64,000 nucleotides of DNA from Mucor racemosus (GCA_027405735.1 JAPEHQ010000009.1:1922001-1986000), one strand, 5' to 3'. Shown: positions 1 through 11,956, counted from the first letter of the stretch. Program-made: numbers and translations. The notes: generated by a model from the letters alone, not told the origin.

Positions 1-45
1 AAGCTAAAAATACGAAAATTGAATGAATTTGCCTTGTATCACATG

Positions 46-175
46 CTTGCTTACTTGATTTGAAAGCAAGCACGTTTACATGCAAGCAAGCCAAAGCAAG
101 TAATATCCTGAAAAAAGCGCAATCCAAGCGAGCCCAAGCATAGGGCTCGCTCGCTTGCTTATGCTTGCTGTTGTA
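46..175. repeat. CAAGC/GCTTG motif cluster with hairpin
   Basis: In about 130 bases I count some eight copies of CAAGC or its complement GCTTG in both orientations. A perfect 7-bp stem (CGAGCCC / GGGCTCG) closes a 7-base loop near 137-157, and the flanking CAAG/CTTG bases almost extend it. Short motifs repeated in both orientations are typical of subterminal regions of some DNA transposons (hAT-like), but I see no transposase and no terminal inverted repeat partner, so the nature is open. Confidence 0.5.
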
Positions 176-239
176 TGCCGCCTAGTGTCATACGCTATCA
201 CCTTCTACAGTATCAATACATCTTACAATCTATTGACGA

Positions 240-724
240 CTACGACATGTATTGAAGTGCAAAGTCTTGATATCGGATATAAGAAACTCCTAGCGTACTA
301 AGTTGAATCTGGTAATTATCGAGAACGCTTGGACCTCGATTATGACACCATATTATTTCATCGCAGCGGCTGACCAATCAAGTAGCTATCAAACCAACAT
401 CCAAGCACAAAATTTAGCGCAGCATTGAAACAAGACTACTCACATGCTCTGCAAGAACGCTTAAATCATGATTGGTCCATTTCAATCCATAGGTTACTAT
501 CAAACAGATCTAATGGTTCAATAGTGCCTTATTAAATTAAATCTCAGGATCTCAATGCTAAATCAATATACAGTAAAAGGCCATACTTTTATATCCAAAT
601 AAACGATATCTTGTTTTTATTATACAGTTGAAGAACTGATTCATTACTCATTTTATTTTAACTGCATTCTTTTTTAGGTACAGTATTATTTATCAAACAT
701 GAAAATATAGGACACAACAGATGG
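240..724 (+). repeat. Dispersed repeat family R2, copy 1
   Basis: This stretch aligns by eye with the reverse complement of about 20995-21485. Shared blocks include TACGACATGTATTGAAGTGC, the segment around GACACCATATTATTT, and TATTTATCAAACATG near the right end. In the other copy part of this segment keeps a 63-codon open frame; here that frame carries stops. It is probably a decayed retroelement or transposon fragment, but I recognise no protein family. The edges are approximate. Confidence 0.6.
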
Positions 725-959
725 TTTTATTGGACAGAAACATCATGTTTTGCCGATGTTTTCTCAATTCACAATGATCTGTGAAAGTAGAAACATTAGC
801 TTTTATGCAGGATATATTTAAATCTACCATCATGTATAATTGGAGATTAATTGGACCAATATTCACAAGGATGGGGTTTTTTTTCTTTGTTTTCTGCAGT
901 TGTAAATATTAGTTTATTATTTTGTAAAACTTAAAACTCATTATCCAGGGATTAATTTC

Positions 960-2180
960 TGTATTCACAAGATAGATCTAATTGATTGCTACTCTGTATT
1001 TTTTGTTTCAGCCAAAAATATTGATTTTTCATCGAGATAATCAAAATAATAGTCGATATCACAGCTTACAGCTTATGATAACTGGGTTCCAAAATTTATT
1101 TTAAAAAATGGACGAAAAATGATGAAAAAAACAAAATCGTTTAATTGATCATGAACTGCAAAGTAAGTCAACCTAGTATACTAAATAGCTTTTGTACAGT
1201 TTTAGATTCTGCATCCATCTATATAAAAGTTGAAAAAATGTTTCACGTAAAATTTTACGCAAAATGCAAGTGAAATTTTGGAGGTTTTTTGAAGATACAC
1301 GTCACTTTTTATAAGCATATTTAAAATATAGTAAACTGAAATGATGCGCAAAAAAAGTATCTATCGATCGAGCTATTGCAAAATCTTCTAGCTGCATTAT
1401 TCTTAGAGAAAACAACATTTTTGTCCAAATTTTTTTCAAATTCAGAATTTGGGATGAAGGTATATAAGGGAAAAATGGAAGCTAGAAATGGAGGTACCTT
1501 TTTGTGCACATTTTTTAGGATATCTCCACGAAAAATTAATATTTTAAAAAACACTAAATTGGATCCCAGAGAGCTTAACGAGCGTAATGACATGAATGCA
1601 AAAAAAATGTTGCTCAATTTAGCCAATATTTTGAAATCTACTATAGAAATGCCAAAAAAAATGAAAAAAAATAAAGGTGCTCAGAATTTTTTTATATTAA
1701 AACATGTTATAAAGCGTTTCAAAACAAGCAAGTTTTATTATTAAAAAGTGTTAGTATAACTTAATTTTTTCTAGAGATATGAAGCCTCAAAGTTTTCAAT
1801 CCTTTAGCAGTGAAACACGCGTAAAACATCTGAAACATTAGCACTAAAAAATTAATACCAACTGCAAAAAGCAGGATATTTTTGGATATTCATTTTTGGA
1901 TTAAAGCTGAACATCTCAGATACATTGGCATATAATTTTTTCTTGGAGTTACTAGGTGAAAAAAAAAGTAGAGCAGGAATGAAAAGTGAGACCCAGTTTT
2001 GAAGGAAAAAGCAGAGAATTTTACGTGTTTTCGAGTCTTTCATGAGATATAAAATAAATTTAGGAATAGGTAGCATAATGTGACGAATTCATATATATTT
2101 CACAGTGTCTAAGATATATCCTAAAAACTGTTCAGTATAAAGCTAGTTATATAAAAGAGGGTAGATTCCGATTTTGAAGA
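960..2180 (+). repeat. Dispersed repeat family R1, copy 1
   Basis: First of four near full-length copies of a roughly 1.2-kb repeat in this window (others near 23.2, 44.7 and 58.6 kb, the last inverted; a fifth, truncated, near 16.0 kb). Diagnostic shared strings include AAAAATATTGATTTTTC, AACTGCAAAGTAAG, TCTAGCTGCATT and GCCTCAAAGTTTT. A short open frame (about 1376-1744) is partly kept in copies 3 and 4, but amino acid changes are frequent, so coding is doubtful. No LTR structure or terminal inverted repeat was evident. Boundaries are approximate. Confidence 0.7.
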
Positions 2181-2909
2181 CGAAGTATGATGATAATCAT
2201 GTTAGTATTTTTAAGCAAATCATCAGGTACACTGGTATACCCCGAAAAGAAGATATGATACATGTACGAAATATTTGCGTATATTGCAAATTATCAAACT
2301 CTGTTTATTCTTAAAATATATGTATCCAAATAGATTCATCATATAACTTGGGTGCGATTGTGGGTGTCCATGACATTTAATCATAATATATTTAAATCTG
2401 CATGACAAGTAAAATGAAGAAGAAGAAAAAAGCTGATGCTTGGTAAATCACTGTTCAATTACGAAAACCCAAAAACAATATAGTATAGTGGGATAAGCTG
2501 CTCCTTTTGTGTAACATCGAGATTATAAAAATTGCATTGATCCGACCTACAGCAATTTACCAGTAATACAATGGAATTGTTTATAGTTTCTTGCTGTTGC
2601 TTTATCCGAAAATATCCACAAAAATATGTGTTGATACGTTGAAACATTGGCAAGAAAGTTTTTTATGGTAACGTATTTTTTGACAGACCGAAAAATCGGT
2701 TCCAAATTTGAACATCGAGGTCCACCAGTAAAATAAACATAAAAAATCAACGAAAAAATCATACGATATAAAGTTTTCTTAAAAAAACTTTTTTTTAAGG
2801 TAGAGATAGAGAGAGAGAGAGGCTATAAATTAAATTGACACAATGATAAATACCTCCTTTTTTCTTGCTCTTGTTTACTCCAGATTCATATATACAACAA
2901 TTTATAAAA

Positions 2910-4595
2910 ATGTCGCCCCCTACTGCTGAGATCAGAGCATCCGACAATGATCGTACCGATGTAAAGCGCATGAAGAAGGAAGATGAAATCCGTCAATCTG
3001 TCAAGGACAAATTTTTCCCTGGTCTGTTTGAGCAAGAATCTCGTGACACTATTCGTAAAGCCGTTGAAGTCTCTCAGCCCTACCCTCATTGCAAGATTTC
3101 TAAATTGATCAACGATGATCTTTTGCGTCGTGTTCACAAGGAGATCTTTAGCAAGCTTAATTTCACCACCAAAGAAACTGACATTTACAAGGTCAATCAA
3201 ACTGGTGATCTTGCCAACATGGACGGTCTTGATGAAAAGGAGCGTAATGAGCTTTCCTCTCTTTTTGAGCTTCGTAATGCTATTTATTCTAAAGAATTTA
3301 GAGAGTTTGTATCCGAGGTTACTGGTTGCGGTGCATTGAGTCCTACAAAAATGGACATGTCAGTCAATACCTATACTGAAGGATGCCATCTTCTCAACCA
3401 TGATGATGTTATCGGCACTCGTCGTATTTCTTTTATTTTGTATATGCCTGGTGATCCTGATGAACATTGGGATCCTTCATTTGGTGGTGCCTTAGAATTA
3501 TATCCTGTTGTTGAACGTGATACTCCTGCTAATGAGCCAACAGTTTCTGTTCCTCCTCAATGGAATCAATTTGCCATGTTTACTGTTTTGCCTGGTTATT
3601 CTTTTCATTCTGTTGAAGAAGTTGTTGTTGAAGGTAAACCTCGTCTTAGTATTCAAGGCTGGTTTCATTTCCCTCAAGAAGGTGAGGTTGGCTACAAGAA
3701 GGATGCTGAAAAGAGTGATTCTCTCTCTACTCTTCAACAATTAGAAGCTGCTGTTGACGCCAAGGAAAACTTTGAGCAATACAAGACTGAATTAGATGAT
3801 GAAGCTACTTTGGGTTTGTCTGAAGAAGATTTAATTGAGCTCTCTACTTGGATGAATCCTGTCTATCTCAACACTGAATTTATTGCTCAAATTACCGATA
3901 AGTTTTTGGATGAATCCGCTGTTCAGTTAAAGGAAATCTTGAATGAAGAACTCTTTGCCAAGATTAAGGCCGCTACTCTCAAGTGTGATGAAAGGGATAA
4001 CTTTACCAAGGCTGTCATGCCTCCTCATGGTACTGGTATCCGCGGTGATTGGGCTGTTCAAGGTTCTCCTGTATCTCAACGTTTTCTCAAGTTAGCCAAA
4101 GATGTCAGATCTGATGAAGAGACTTCTGTCTTGTTTGGTCAATTACGTTCCTATTTCCAAAGCGAAGCTTTTCGTCATTGGTTAGCTGTCTTGTCTCAAT
4201 TACTTCCTACAGGTTACAGAGGTATGGCACGTCGCTTCCGTCCTGGGCATGATTTCACATTGGCTACTACCAATATTCGTGGTCAGGCCGTTTTAGATGT
4301 TACTCTTTGTTTAGCTACCACTCCTAATGCTGAGGCAGCTAAAAAATGGGAATCTTGTGAATTTGGCGGTTACGAATGTTATATGGCTGCTCATGAAGGT
4401 GATGATGACCCAGCTACTTATCGTTTTAATGATGAAGATGGCGCTTTATTAACTATGGCAGCTGGCCAAAATGAACTGAGTCTTGTTTTGAAAGATGAAA
4501 ATGTTATGAGGTTCCTCAAATACGTTAGCGCTAGATCTCCCGGTGCTCGTTGGGATGTTTCTTTTGAATATGATTTACCTGAAGAGCAAGCTTAA
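2910..4595 (+). CDS. TPA1: Prolyl 3,4-dihydroxylase TPA1/OGFOD1 homologue
   Basis: Intronless, 561 residues. It is a 2-oxoglutarate/Fe(II) dioxygenase of the Tpa1/Ofd1/OGFOD1 family, known to hydroxylate a proline of ribosomal protein uS12 and to affect translation termination. The N-terminal catalytic domain shows the iron-binding facial triad: His164 and Asp166 in the NHDD motif and His233 in SFHSVEE, with Arg245 (KPRLS) placed to bind 2-oxoglutarate; spacing matches yeast Tpa1. A second double-stranded beta-helix domain, usually catalytically silent, follows (about residues 320-560; motifs GIRGDWA, FRPGHDFTL, RWDVSFEYD). I chose the ATG at 2910; an in-frame extension to 2865 has only TTG. 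A TACATA-type microsatellite lies just downstream. Nearest neighbour is a PROPPIN gene on the same strand. Confidence 0.93.
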   Translation: MSPPTAEIRASDNDRTDVKRMKKEDEIRQSVKDKFFPGLFEQESRDTIRKAVEVSQPYPHCKISKLINDDLLRRVHKEIFSKLNFTTKETDIYKVNQTGDLANMDGLDEKERNELSSLFELRNAIYSKEFREFVSEVTGCGALSPTKMDMSVNTYTEGCHLLNHDDVIGTRRISFILYMPGDPDEHWDPSFGGALELYPVVERDTPANEPTVSVPPQWNQFAMFTVLPGYSFHSVEEVVVEGKPRLSIQGWFHFPQEGEVGYKKDAEKSDSLSTLQQLEAAVDAKENFEQYKTELDDEATLGLSEEDLIELSTWMNPVYLNTEFIAQITDKFLDESAVQLKEILNEELFAKIKAATLKCDERDNFTKAVMPPHGTGIRGDWAVQGSPVSQRFLKLAKDVRSDEETSVLFGQLRSYFQSEAFRHWLAVLSQLLPTGYRGMARRFRPGHDFTLATTNIRGQAVLDVTLCLATTPNAEAAKKWESCEFGGYECYMAAHEGDDDPATYRFNDEDGALLTMAAGQNELSLVLKDENVMRFLKYVSARSPGARWDVSFEYDLPEEQA

Positions 4596-4623
4596 ATTTA
4601 TTTATACATTTTCTATGCATTTT

Positions 4624-4624
<1 letters not shown>

Positions 4625-4661
<37 letters not shown>

Positions 4662-4662
4662 T
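4625..4662 (+). repeat. TACATA microsatellite in the TPA1 3' region
   Basis: About six tandem TACATA units, degrading to TTTACA, begin some 30 bases after the TPA1 stop codon, in the probable 3' untranslated region. Confidence 0.8.
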
Positions 4663-5048
4663 TACTTTTTCCTTCTCATTTTTGCATTTAAATAAACTTC
4701 ATTTTTCGAATGAAGTACTTTTTTTTAAATAATTGGAAACGACGGAATAATGTGGTTTTTTTATAAAACTAATTTGTTACATACATTATAACATGTCAGC
4801 TCCATGATGATATTTTTTATTTTATAATACTCTTATCAGATTTGTAAGGAAAACGATATTTAAAAAATCCACATCGTCTTTTTAAACAGCCAGAAAAAAG
4901 AAAAGTTGTATTTAAATTTACCTAATTTAGAGTTTTGATTATGCTGTTTGTTTGGCTTGCCGTATTTTATTTTGTCTCCCCTTCTTTCCTTTTTCTTGAT
5001 TATAACTCTCTTTTTCTTTTTTCTTGTTTTCAAATTAGGAAAAATAAT

Positions 5049-6517
5049 ATGAACTTATCAAGAACTTCTCCAAGTTTGAACGATGCACCAGGTTTATTAT
5101 ATGCTGGATTTAACCAAGATTATGGCTGCTTTGCTATTGGCCTTGATAATGGTTTTCGAGTTTATAACTGTGAACCATTAATAGAACAAGCAAGAGACGG
5201 TAAATTTTTATTTCGAGTATATTTTGCATAACAGCCAACATGTTTTTTTTATATGCAGAATCGGATGAAGGTGGCATTGCACTAGTAGAAATGCTGTATC
5301 GTACAAATTATCTTGCGCTTGTTGGTGGAGGTAGAAATCCAAGGTATCCACCAAATAAAGTGATTATATATGATAGCGTAAAAGGAAAACCAGTGCTTGA
5401 ATTAGAATACAAAAGTGAAGTTAAAAATGTCAAATTACGAAGAGATAGGTAAATATTTAGTTTTTTTTACATGTAATTCAAGCTCTTTTAATAAGGTTAA
5501 AACAAAAGATTAACCGTAGTATTACAAAACAAAGTGTTCGTTTATCACTTTGCTTTACCACCACAACTATTACATACATTCGAAACATGTGACAATGAAA
5601 AAGGTAACATGCCTTATGCTTGTAATGATTCTGATTAAATAGCTAAGCAAAAAGGAATTTGTTAGGCTTAGCTGCCGTTTCGACATCTTTAAATCATGCA
5701 ATATTAATTATTCCTGGTCGACAAAAGGGACATTTACAGATTATCGATTTGAATTCATTAGGGTATTATATATCTGTAGGAGAATCAGATCCTTTATTTA
5801 CAGCATTACCACAAAATAATAGCAGCAATAGCAACACTAGAAGATCAATAAATGTCAGTATCATAGCAGCACATTCAGGGAAATTAAGTTGTTTATCTTT
5901 AAATCAAGATGGATCGAGATGTGCGACTACGAGTGATAAGGGTACATTGATTCGTGTATTCAATACTGCAACTGGAACATTATTGCATGAGTTACGACGT
6001 GGTATGGATAGAGCAGAAATATATTCAATTGCATTTAATACAGAATCAACTCGGATTTGCGTCTCATCTGATAAAGGGACAATACATATCTTTAATCTAG
6101 ATCCATCTGTAGTTACGCATGTTGACCATAAACCCCGTGGTCCAACTTATGGAGAAGTAGTAGTTTATCCAACTGAATCACCAAAAAACTACGGCTTAAC
6201 GACATCGGGTAATAGAGGTAGTGCACTCAGTTTCATGAAGGATTTGTTACCAAAATATTTCAGTTCTGAATGGAGCTTTGCTAATGCAAAGATTGCAACT
6301 GAAAGTAGATGTTTGGTGGCATTCGGAAATCAAAAAAATTCATTTGCAGGTAAGATTCATGTAAAACATGCAGCAAAATTTAGGAGAATTGTCAAAGGTA
6401 TTCATTTTTATTTTAGCAATTTGTGCTGACGGAAGTTGTTACAAGTTTTATTTTGATCCAAGGAAAGGTGGCGAATGCACAAGAGAATCTTTTGTGCGTT
6501 TCTTAAAGAGAGAATAG
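5049..6517 (+). CDS. HSV2: PROPPIN WD40 protein, WIPI3/WIPI4 (HSV2) type
   Basis: Exons 5049-5199, 5259-5448, 5509-5603, 5648-6349, 6417-6517; 412 residues. PROPPINs are seven-bladed propellers that bind PI3P/PI(3,5)P2 on membranes and act in autophagy. The phosphoinositide motif is LRRG (residues 261-264), the form typical of WIPI3/WIPI4/Hsv2 rather than the FRRG of Atg18. Other family landmarks are [54 protein letters not shown] and [10 protein letters not shown], together much closer to WIPI3 than to Atg18. The third intron would be only 44 nt; its acceptor at 5646-5647 is the only one I found that keeps frame. A small Asn/Ser tract sits near 5815-5850. It ends 159 bases before the Gtr2 start. 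Confidence 0.92.
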
Positions 6518-6676
6518 CATATACTCAAAGTCACTCAACTCACATTTTGAAGTGGTACATTTATACATACACCCCCGCTCCTCTTTCCAAATACACTGTT
6601 ATGATGCTGAATAAAAAATAAAACTTGTAAATCTTGTTCTTTCTCTATCTAATCATTATATTTTTATATATATTAA

Positions 6677-8308
6677 ATGGATGTAGGTGTAGATTAAATT
6701 CTTTGAAAGCAAAGGGCCATTTTTTAAAAAATACATCTTGAAAATAGTACGATTATCAAACTACCAACAATGATTCTGATTTTGTAACGTAAGAAGAAGA
6801 AAAGACTTTAAATAAACTGTTATTTATATCAAAATCTATAGAGAGACATTAGACGATCAAGTATTGTCAGATAAACCTCGCATTTTGCTCATGGGATTGC
6901 AAAGGTTTTTATTTCTTGGAAAGTCAACTGACATTCAGACATAAACTGATGTGATTTTTTAGGAGTGGAAAATCTAGTATTCAACGTGTAGTATTTGGAA
7001 AAATGCCACCCAACGATACTTTATATCTAGAAAGCACTACAAAGATTCAAAAAGAAGACATAACGTAAATACAAATTTGACAACAAAATGTGTTTTTATT
7101 TATGTATTATTGAATTTAGTCGATCTTTTATTGATTTTCAAATTTGGGATTTCCCTGGTCAAGTAGACTTTTTTGATGAAATGGCGTATGATCCACAAGA
7201 TATTTTCGGAACTGTCGGTGCATTGATCTTTGTTATTGATGCTCAAGATGATTACAATGAAGCGTTACATCGATTATTCACTACAGTTACTAGTGCTTAT
7301 AGAGTAAATTCAAGTATTACATTTGAAGTATTGATTCACAAGGTGGATGGTTTATCTGACGATTATAAAATTGGTAAAAATTCGAAACCAACATGTTGAA
7401 AAACATGCATATTTACTTTTTCGATATAAATAGACACTCAACGTGATGTACAGCAAAGAATGAGTGATGCTTTGGCAGATGCACAAATGGAATATATCCA
7501 TTTGACTTATTATCTTACTAGCATTTATGATAATTCAATCTATGAAGCATTCAGTAAAATTATCCAGAAATTAATCCGAGAGCTGCCTACATTAGAAAAC
7601 TTGCTCAATGTGCTGTGCTCAGTAAGACGAACAAACAATATTTGTTTTGAAGAGTGTCTGATTTTCCTTTTTTGTTGTAGAATTCAGGCATTGATAAAGC
7701 ATATCTTTTTGATACATTGACAAAGATATATATTGCAACTGACAGTTCACCTGTGGATATGCAATCTTATGAGTTGTGTTCTGATATGATTGATGTCTGC
7801 ATTGATGTTGAATGTATTTATGGGTATGTTAAGGCCGATATGTTTTGGGATATACATACATATATATATATATATCTGACAGCCCTTATATAGTGCTCAA
7901 GGAAATAGTCCTAATGATCTCTCATTGTCTGGTACACCTGATCGCAATAATCTTGTGTTGGATGGTCAACAAACACCAGTATCACTCGATAATCAAGTCG
8001 ATCCAGATAGCGAAAGCCTTGAACGAAGACTATTAGAACATCAAAATGAACAACAACAACAACAGCAGCAGCAGCAAATCACAACAGCAAGCTCAGAAGC
8101 TGAAGCTTCCAGTTTGATCAAATTAGATAATGGAGATGTTCTATATATGAGAGAAGTAAACAGATTATTAGTTCTGATATGTCTTTTACGTCAGGATAAT
8201 TTTGAAAAGCATGGTTTGATTGATTATAATTTCCAATGCTTTAAAGAAGCAGTTACTGAAGTCTTTGAATTCTCGAGGAAAAGAAATACCCAACAGCAAC
8301 AAGAATAA
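6677..8308 (+). CDS. GTR2: RagC/D-type GTPase Gtr2
   Basis: Exons 6677-6682, 6748-6788, 6842-6904, 6963-7064, 7120-7373, 7434-7621, 7681-7823, 7894-8308; 403 residues. Gtr2 pairs with Gtr1 on the vacuole (EGO complex/Ragulator) and signals amino acid supply to TORC1. The Rag-type P-loop GLQRSGKSS is at residues 34-42, followed by LYLESTTKI, the switch II region WDFPGQ, VYVID-like FVIDAQDDY, and the G4-like [10 protein letters not shown]. The C-terminal Roadblock-like region has [20 protein letters not shown] poly-Gln insert (about 8050-8075) splits the Roadblock domain. The start needs a 6-nt first coding exon (ATGGAT); no ATG lies upstream in the frame of the later exons before stops, the only other Met being Met33 inside the P-loop strand. 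The first two introns are inferred from splice sites alone. Confidence 0.88.
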
Positions 8309-8593
8309 AGACAACAAGTCGTTCTCTATCAAAGATATTCATAATTAAAATGAAGCCAAATAAAGTGTAAATGTTTATTGATATGTTTTATATAAATACA
8401 CAAAAGGATTGAATCGAGAAGAGGAGGGGGCAGCAATAGTAGTTGTATAAAAGAAAGTGTAGTGTAATAATAATGCCCTTGATCAGCATCTGGATGTTGT
8501 ATATTTATTGTGTGAAAAGAAAAGGAAAAGAAAAGGTGATATGTTCATAAAAGGTGAGATGATGTGTAATAAACAAGATAGTTATAATAGATT

Positions 8594-10094
8594 TTAAATG
8601 TTGGCAAGTACCATTGAATGTTGAGCACCAGCAGAGACACGAATAACCTTATGTCCTTCTAATTTTTGGCCAGTCAACTCTGTAGGAATAGGTTCATCAT
8701 CACTAGAACCATTACCTAATGCATAACATTCACCGAAACCCCAAGTATATGCTTTACCAGATGATGTAGTTGCAACAGAATGATTTGTTCCAGTAGCAAT
8801 TTGTATAACATTATTCAATGAAGGAATACGAGTAGGAATACCTACAGCTCTCTTAAAAGCAGAGACCTCAGAACCTTCTTCACGAGTTTGGTTCTTATCG
8901 ATCAAATCTGTAGGCAAACCCAATTGATTTGAATCAGCACGGCCAAATGCATATACACTACCATCTTCCATCAAAACAAGAGAATGATGTTCACCACCTT
9001 GAACTGCAACAATATTACCTTTACCTTCAAGGCCTGCAACAATAGTGGGTTTTGTAATAACATTTGCAGCGGGTTCATTATCGTCTTCAACAGCAAGACC
9101 ACATTGTTGGAAATTATTAAGACCCCAAACATAAAGAGTATTATCTTCTGAAACGGCAAATGAGTGGTAAGAACCTGTACCGATTAATTTGATATGCTTC
9201 AAATTCAAAGCTTCGGGGCGAAGACCGTTGATTAAATGGCGTTCCATGATACGACGACCTAATTGAAATTGTTGACCATTACCCCAAACAAACACACGTC
9301 CATCTTTAGTCAAAGCCAAACAATGATCTGTGCCAGCAGCAATATCGGCAATAACATATTTTGCGAAGGGTTCGAAAATTGCAGGCACTTCTTGAACGGC
9401 TTTATTACGAGAGAAACCTAAAGGCCCTTCAGCACAACGATATGTACCCCAACAATAAAGTTGACCTTCATCGCTCAATGCCATGGTAACAGAATCACAA
9501 CATGCTACCTTGACAACCTTGACATGATCCATATTCTCTACCTTTGCTGGTTCATATTCTTCGCCAGATCTACCCAAAGCACGTTGATCATTACAACCCC
9601 AAGACCATAACTATTGTAGAAAACATGGTGTGATATATGTGTTAGTATTACAAAAAAAAAAAAAAAAATCCTTTGCATTGCACCATAGCAAGATTTATCT
9701 TTACCTTTCCTTCCTTTGTGATAGCAATAGAATGCATACCACCAGAAACAACGTCTATAATTTCTTCGCCATCGAGTGCTTTGAGTGGCATAGGTCTCTT
9801 ACGTTCCAACATGTCCTCGCCCAAACCAAGTTGACCAGTATCACCAGTACCGAAAACAAATACTTTACCAACAGCAGTAGGTGCTTTAACAATTTGGTTT
9901 GCTACAAGATGTCTTCTTTTCGAGGCTGCGTTTTCAGTGGAGCGAGTACGCTTTACAGCTTCAGGTGATGCTTCAGTCATTTCGACATCTGTATTTTGTC
10001 TCTTCAAAGGTGCTACATTCGATATATTTCATGTTAATTTCGTGTTTTTAGTGTTATATCAGAAAACAAAAACATTGCTGAATCACTTACACAT
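8594..10094 (-). CDS. RCC1: RCC1 family Ran guanine nucleotide exchange factor
   Basis: Exons (transcript order) 10094-10091, 10012-9705, 9610-8594; 442 residues. RCC1 (yeast Prp20/Srm1, fission yeast Pim1) is the chromatin-bound GEF for the GTPase Ran. The protein is a chain of RCC1 repeats with the usual signatures: VFVFGTGDTGQLGLGED, SGGMHSIAITKEG, LWSWGCNDQRALGR, AGTDHCLALTKDGRVFVWG, GSYHSFAVSEDNTLYVWG, GGEHHSLVLMEDGSVYAFG, GTNHSVATTSSGKAYTWG. The basic N-terminus (KRTR, KRR) suits nuclear import and DNA contact. The first coding exon is only ATG plus one base, with a perfect GTAAGT donor; the alternative would be a non-AUG start. Convergent with Gtr2. Confidence 0.93.
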
Positions 10095-11430
10095 GTTTGG
10101 TTTTAACGTCTTTATATTTCGTTTATATAAATTAATGAATTAAAGAAAGAAAGAAAAACTAAAACTCTTTTCTAATGCTAAAACTTTATATAAACGCACA
10201 ATTTATGTTCTGGAAAGGTTAGATTTAGAGGAAAATGAGTCACGTAAAGAAGGTTCAGTTACAACTAAATAGCATCTAAATGAGACAACAGAGAAGATGG
10301 CTACTGTATTAGATTGGATTTTTCAGTTGATAGGGGTCAGGCAATTAATTTTACTTTATAATATCAACAAGGGTCTATATATATAACAGTGATTTCATTG
10401 TGTCCAAATACCCTTTGTACATTTGAAAACATGACTAGATCCAGCAATGAAAAATACAACGAAATTTGAAATAAAGAGTTTAGAGTTTCTTGAGATTGAT
10501 CAGAGCTGTTTATAGTAGTTTATTTAGTAGAAAAATACATCAAGATGTGCACCAGCATCTGCAAAATACATAAATAATCTCAAAGAAGCTCAAAATATTT
10601 TACAAGTACCTTGAAAAACTCTTCAATGCTCGCTTACGAGTCAGAAATCAACGACATGATCTTTATATTATCACGAATCATCAACTAAAACTATTACTTT
10701 TTCTTTCTGTTGTACGTAATATTGTGTTAATTACGCATATATCCAAGTCTTTTTTTCCTCACCAGCGAATATTCTTTCAGTTTTATTCTATGGATTATTG
10801 GAAAAATCTCTCAAATATCTTTTTCCATTGACTGTATTGCTTTTATTTCTTGAATCTTTGACAATGACCCTTGAGCAATTTTATAGGAAAAATCACCTAA
10901 TAAAGAGCATGGAGGCACTATCATACTGAATATAGAGCGTCATTGGCCCATAAAAAGATTGCATGTTCTTATTAGGGTTTTCCTCTCTTCTGGGCGATTT
11001 AATTTCAATCTATTACTTAGATGAAAATCTTTATAAAATATCAAAAGCTACTTTTTATTGCAGAATAAAAAATATGCACACATAGAAGACATACTAGAGA
11101 ATGTTATTGAGATGAGAACTCAAAAATTTATCGAGCAAAAATTGAGAAATAACTCTTTAAAGTTAAAAAACTTGATATTTTCCCGTTTTTTCTAAAGAAT
11201 GTGCATTTCTTTTGACGCTTTTTGCACAAAAAGGACAATCCAACTACTACGGAACAACATCAAACGCAGTCCATTGGTCTTCAAATCAGATTGAATATGT
11301 GTAAAAAATTTCATCTGGCTATCATTGGCAGGGTTTGGGGCTACTGAATGTTTGAAATGAGGGGTAGAGAGAGGCCGAAATAATTTTTCTTTCTTTTTTT
11401 TTCTACTCATTTTTCCACAATTACAAAAAG
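10095..11430. other. Intergenic region between RCC1 and DPH3
   Basis: AT-rich divergent spacer of about 1.3 kb. It presumably contains both promoters. I saw no RNA gene, recognisable repeat copy or convincing coding region. An open frame at 11192-11410 on the minus strand has no recognisable similarity and lies against the DPH3 promoter, so it is not called. Confidence 0.5.
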
Positions 11431-11804
11431 ATGACCTCCTTCTACGATGAGGTAATATATCAACTGACTACATTATCAACATGCAACAGTATAGTTAACA
11501 TTGTATTTTACAGATTGAGATTGAAGACATGGAGTTCAACGAAGAGGAGCAATTGTATACATATCCATGCCCTTGCGGTGACAAATTTGAAATTTATGTT
11601 GTAAGTGTATATTTTCTGCTTGATACTTTACAAAGCGAATATTAATATTTCTTTTAGGATGATTTAAGGGATGGAGACGATGTAGCTCGATGCCCTTCCT
11701 GCTCATTGATCATTCGAGTTATTTACGATCCTGATGAGTTCGCAGACGAAGATGAAGACGAAGAGACGACATATGAAGTTGACACTAGCATTATTGTTTC
11801 TTGA
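11431..11804 (+). CDS. DPH3: DPH3/KTI11 zinc protein of diphthamide synthesis
   Basis: Exons 11431-11451, 11514-11600, 11658-11804; 84 residues. DPH3 (Kti11) is a small CSL-type zinc protein that donates electrons to the Dph1-Dph2 radical enzyme making diphthamide on eEF2, and also works with Elongator in tRNA wobble modification. Four cysteines are present in the family spacing: YPCPCGD (Cys pair) and ARCPSCSL (Cys pair, with the CSL hallmark), after the conserved start [15 protein letters not shown]. The acidic tail ([11 protein letters not shown]) is usual. Too short and intron-split for a simple ORF scan. Convergent with the BAP31-type gene, 152 bases between stops. Confidence 0.95.
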
Positions 11805-11956
11805 GATATTCAGAAACAGTAAAGAAGAAGAAGAACAGGAAGAAACCATTTACTATTCAAAATTGCATTCACATACCAGCACAGATTTTATTTTCTTTGT
11901 ACATTTTAATTATTCAAATAAAAATTATAGCTATTAAAAAAGATACAAAGGTGATT

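Noticed and set aside
11192..11410. Minus-strand open frame of 72 codons just upstream of DPH3.
   Set aside because: No recognisable similarity, overlaps the expected DPH3 promoter, and composition is like the surrounding AT-rich spacer.
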